This document shows positions 61,980 to 64,000 of a DNA stretch of 64,000 nt, piece by piece (position 1 is the stretch's first letter; each line of letters opens with the position of its first letter). Source of the DNA: Pseudomonas sp. MWU13-2105 (GTDB lineage: Bacteria > Pseudomonadota > Gammaproteobacteria > Pseudomonadales > Pseudomonadaceae); assembly GCF_023242315.1 (NCBI RefSeq), contig NZ_JALLIY010000003.1, positions 62,001 through 126,000 of the forward strand, in the 5' to 3' direction. The translations under genes and the position numbers were made by a program. The notes below the pieces were generated by a model, which saw nothing but the letters and a program-made list of their open reading frames with translations, did no database searches and had not been told where the DNA came from.

Positions 61980-62321
61980 ATGCGCCCTTCATTTGTGCTT
62001 GCCATGGCCTTGGGCTCTTTGTTGCTGGCCGGTTGTGCCTCTGCGCCGAACGACCCGACCCTGACCTTGCAGACCAGCAAGACCCCAGCCCAATACGCCG
62101 ACTGCGTCGTACCGAAATTGCAGCACAGCGCGTTGAACCCGACCGTCTCGCAGACCCAGCGCAGCTACCGGATCGTGGTGACGAGCAAGGTCTCGGCGGA
62201 CAACGTGCTGGAGGCCCACAAGGCTGGGACGGGCGGCAAGGTGTTCGTCTACGAGCGGCATCTGCTGGCTTCGAACTTTCTGCCTTCGAGTTTTGAACGT
62301 GCGGCTCAGGATTGCATCTGA
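61980..62321 (+). CDS. Small lipoprotein
   Basis: A 113-residue lipoprotein. The signal peptide ends in the lipobox LLAGC (MRPSFVLAMALGSLLLAGC); serine-type residues follow, so outer-membrane sorting is likely. The mature part has two further cysteines (YADCVVP and the penultimate C in AQDCI) that may form a disulfide. AGGAAGAG precedes ATG 61980. A terminator follows. Function unknown. Confidence 0.8.
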   Translation: MRPSFVLAMALGSLLLAGCASAPNDPTLTLQTSKTPAQYADCVVPKLQHSALNPTVSQTQRSYRIVVTSKVSADNVLEAHKAGTGGKVFVYERHLLASNFLPSSFERAAQDCI

Positions 62322-62383
62322 CGTCGGCGTGTAAACGCTTTTTATCGCGCTCCTTTGGTTGGCCGCAACCGACCCATTTTTTT

Positions 62384-62416
62384 GCCCCGCACCGGGTTCG
62401 GTTGTGGGGCTTTTTT
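62384..62416 (+). terminator. Terminator of the lipoprotein gene
   Basis: GCCCC and GGGGC arms with further pairing around the loop GGGTTC (62384-62410), followed by TTTTTT at 62411-62416. A classic intrinsic terminator 63 bases after the stop. Confidence 0.8.
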
Positions 62417-62558
62417 CGTCTCGGGATGAGCAAAACCTAGCGTACTGCTGGTGTTGCTCGGTGGATGAAACGCAAGCCTGCTCTGGGCGGGGGGATTGAT
62501 ATGTGATTTCATTTTGATACTATTTATACGACCAGTTGACATCTAGGATGACGTCATA

Positions 62559-62813
62559 ATGAGCAGAGGGCCGAAGGCGCGGAAAGAGAAACTTTCCATA
62601 TATTTAGCAAAAAACCCGAAAGTAGATGATGTCTCACTTTTAAAAATTGAAAATACTAAGCCCTCAATATTATTGGAGATTGAAGGTTTTGAGTCCTCTA
62701 AGAGAAATTTTGCTCGTAACGGATATGAGAGTGCCGCAGTGCATCAGGTAGCCAGCGTCATCGTTGACATCCATCACGAGCAGGTTTACTCCTACAGCAG
62801 CGGTTTTGTATGA
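62559..62813 (+). CDS. Low-GC hypothetical protein, possibly an N-terminal fragment
   Basis: An 84-residue protein starting MSRGPKARKEKLSIYLAKN, rich in lysine and isoleucine with AT-rich codons unlike the neighbours, so it was probably acquired. The opening KLSIYLAK is faintly like the start of large sporadic TIGR04141-type proteins; if that is right, this is only a fragment. That link is a guess. No recognisable domain. Confidence 0.45.
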   Translation: MSRGPKARKEKLSIYLAKNPKVDDVSLLKIENTKPSILLEIEGFESSKRNFARNGYESAAVHQVASVIVDIHHEQVYSYSSGFV

Positions 62814-62853
62814 ACCGACAATTGCGACCATCCAATAGCTGCCCTGTCCTGCC

Positions 62854-63132
62854 CTAAGCCTTTTGGCCGGATAACATCCTCTGGTTTAGATCGTCGACTA
62901 CCGCCTTGCCCATTTCGCAAAGGTAGTGAGACGCCCAGGCATAGCGCTCCCCATCCTTCTCCATGGCCGCATCCAAGGCCAAGTGCTTGGCGCAGTAAAA
63001 CAGGTTGGAGGCGTGCTCCATGGCGTCCTTGATCGGGATATTGGGGTTGACTCGGAACAATTCCTGATTACCTGCGCCGCAGGAGGCAAAGGTAATGACG
63101 CCGAGGGTCTTAATGGGGGGAAGGTCGCTCAT
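62854..63132 (-). CDS. DUF3077-type small protein
   Basis: A 92-residue protein starting MSDLPPIKTLGVITFASC and containing LFRVNPNIPIKDAMEHASNL, YCAKHLALDAAM and ASHYLCEMGKAVVDDL. This is the pattern of the Pseudomonas DUF3077 family (small helical proteins of unknown function, often in many copies per genome). The start at 63132 overlaps the stop of a 22-codon leader peptide, and its GGAGGT ribosome site lies in a hairpin. It is preceded by a long, structured 5' region. Confidence 0.75.
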   Translation of the reverse strand: MSDLPPIKTLGVITFASCGAGNQELFRVNPNIPIKDAMEHASNLFYCAKHLALDAAMEKDGERYAWASHYLCEMGKAVVDDLNQRMLSGQKA

Positions 63133-63197
63133 TGGACACCTCCAGCAATTACGCAGGTGTCCGAGGTATGAAGGTCGAGCGAAGCGAGTACGTGCAT
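63129..63197 (-). CDS. 22-residue leader peptide coupled to the DUF3077 gene
   Basis: A short frame from ATG 63197 encodes MHVLASLDLHTSDTCVIAGG then VQ, with TAGGAG eight bases upstream. Its TGA overlaps the DUF3077 ATG as ATGA. Translating it would open the hairpin that covers the next ribosome site, suggesting it controls expression of the DUF3077 gene. No resemblance to amino-acid-attenuator peptides. Confidence 0.55.
   Translation of the reverse strand: MHVLASLDLHTSDTCVIAGGVQ
63134..63162 (-). promoter_or_regulatory. Hairpin over the DUF3077 ribosome-binding site
   Basis: GGACACCT (63134-63141) and AGGTGTCC (63155-63162) can form an 8-bp stem with a 13-base loop. On the minus strand the arm nearest the DUF3077 start includes part of the GGAGGT ribosome site, so folding would hide it. 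Confidence 0.5.
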
Positions 63198-63752
63198 GTG
63201 TAAAGCTCCTACGTCTAAGTGAGAGCAGCCACGTTCGTTCCAAGCGAGGGGGTGGCAGCTGTACGCAGGTTGGAAACCGGGGACATAGGACCCGGCAGGA
63301 CCGAAATCCTCCCGCGCACAGCCGCCATTGAAAAAAGCGGACGAAAAAACGCCCGCAATTGTAACCGATGGACGCCTGTGCGCTATGTCTTCGGGTTTCC
63401 AAGCCCGGTCGCCGAATAGGCGGCGACTACCGAAGACTAGTGTTCGGTCTCTACCGCGACAAGGTCGGGATTATTACCGATTGTGGCGAGGAGGCATTTT
63501 GAAGGACTGCAACCTCGGCGGGGGGGGGGGCAGGTGGGCGACTATACGAAAGATGGTCATGACAGACTCAAGGCGGGGCATAGGCGTTCAACATAGGTCG
63601 GATTGCAGCACTATCCAGACCAGCACAATCAGTAGAATTGCCTTGAATACGACAGTGGCTAATTAGTAGCATGCGACCCCAGCTACGGCCCCTCCGTTCA
63701 CACCCGAAACCCATTGGCCAATACAGGCCGCACCTCTTCAGAGTTTCCCGTT
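63198..63752. other. Intergenic region with structured leader and a G11 tract
   Basis: About 550 bases without a convincing gene. It includes the probable 5' leader of the DUF3077 transcript (minus strand), a nested hairpin at 63387-63437 and an uninterrupted run of eleven G at 63520-63530. Short plus-strand frames (for example FGLYRDKVGIITDCGEEAF ending near 63501) could be relics; no family recognised. Confidence 0.35.
63387..63437. other. Nested inverted repeat (possible structured RNA)
   Basis: Outer arms GTCTTCGG (63387-63394) and CCGAAGAC (63430-63437) enclose an inner perfect 7-bp stem GTCGCCG (63408-63414) / CGGCGAC (63421-63427) with a 6-base loop. Two nested stems suggest a folded leader or transcript element. 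Confidence 0.45.
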
Positions 63753-64000
63753 ATGGCTCGCAGGACGCGTACCTTACTGATTATCCTTTTGCTGTTGTCG
63801 GCTGCTGCTCTCTGGCTCAATGTCGATTGGTCGAGGCTTGGAAGGTTCTACCATGGTCTCCGTCTGGCACAGGCATCGATGCTCACAGACGAGCAAAACA
63901 AGCAGATTCTCCAAGGCTTGAAAAAGGACTTCGGCGAACAGGCGAGTTTCTCTTACACCGTCAGTAGCGACCACAACGGCACCGTCACCAAGACGGTCCG
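63753..64000 (+). CDS. Hypothetical membrane-anchored/exported protein (3' partial)
   Basis: An open frame from ATG 63753 runs off the window end with no stop. It starts MARRTRTLLIILLLLSAAAL, a typical signal anchor, then WLNVDWSRLGRFYHG, LAQASMLTDEQNKQILQGLK and a serine/threonine-rich stretch (FSYTVSSDHNGT). No family recognised. Ribosome site weak. The C-terminal part lies beyond the window. Confidence 0.6.
   Translation, partial: MARRTRTLLIILLLLSAAALWLNVDWSRLGRFYHGLRLAQASMLTDEQNKQILQGLKKDFGEQASFSYTVSSDHNGTVTKTV

Noticed and set aside
61877..62080. Minus-strand frame ending in VDKVELAFRDGEYYV upstream of the lipoprotein
   Set aside because: It overlaps the lipoprotein start and signal peptide, lacks a ribosome site and matched no family; it could be a relic but is not supportable.
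1..64000. Search for tRNA, rRNA, CRISPR arrays, phage integrase, transposase and toxin-antitoxin pairs
   Set aside because: No sequence in the window gave a convincing match by reading; none is reported.

Overview
The window looks like chromosome from a Pseudomonas of the fluorescens type. It is GC-rich, carries a Pseudomonas-style REP hairpin, and its gene families fit that group: acetoin and butanediol catabolism, kdp, threonate catabolism, many LysR regulators, two MCPs and CheV. This placement is inferred from protein resemblance and was not tested by a search. No rRNA, tRNA, CRISPR array or intact insertion sequence was seen.

Layout. 1-3139: end of an acetoin dehydrogenase operon (acoB, acoC) plus a butanediol dehydrogenase. 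4163-5779: a small minus-strand redox operon (tautomerase, DsbA/FrnE-like, SDR). 5930-12341: a signalling locus in which a histidine kinase and a GGDEF-EAL protein share nearly the same sensor half and promoter region as an inverted repeat around a porin and a small phosphate-binding-like protein. 12389-14551: a LysR gene beside the remains of a CoA-transferase, an HMG-CoA-lyase-like enzyme and a DctA-type carrier. 14583-18531: ABM protein, AraC regulator, frameshifted CBS protein, MCP. 18668-24772: a complete threonate pathway (ltnD, otnK, otnC, GntP permease, otnI) with a DeoR regulator. 24931-29175: CstA-type carrier divergent from a cache-domain kinase and a NarL-type regulator. 30168-37499: kdp operon (leader peptide, F, A, B, C, D) without kdpE. 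37767-43369: interrupted hendecad coiled-coil gene, BASS transporter, SDR, LysR, alginate-lyase-like protein, truncated TetR. 43370-50745: efflux-channel remnant, diguanylate cyclase, Lrp remnant, two GFA proteins, LysR, polar amino acid importer without an ATPase, GNAT. 50918-55710: hydrolase, SDR, interrupted carboxymuconolactone decarboxylase-like gene, LysR, aldo/keto reductase. 55808-58352: low-GC hypotheticals around a truncated GH6 enzyme. 58519-61483: MCP and CheV. 61570-64000: small proteins, including a DUF3077-type gene with a coupled 22-codon leader peptide, and a partial gene at the edge.

Two themes stand out. The first is the duplicated sensor locus at 5930-12341, the best candidate for an uncharacterised system: two outputs (phosphorelay and c-di-GMP), one sensor type, a porin and a binding protein, with a shared upstream motif at three promoters. 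The second is an unusual density of broken genes, at least nine. They arise by deletion, in-frame stop codons, or single-base loss in G-runs. The G-run losses should be checked against raw reads before being taken as biology.
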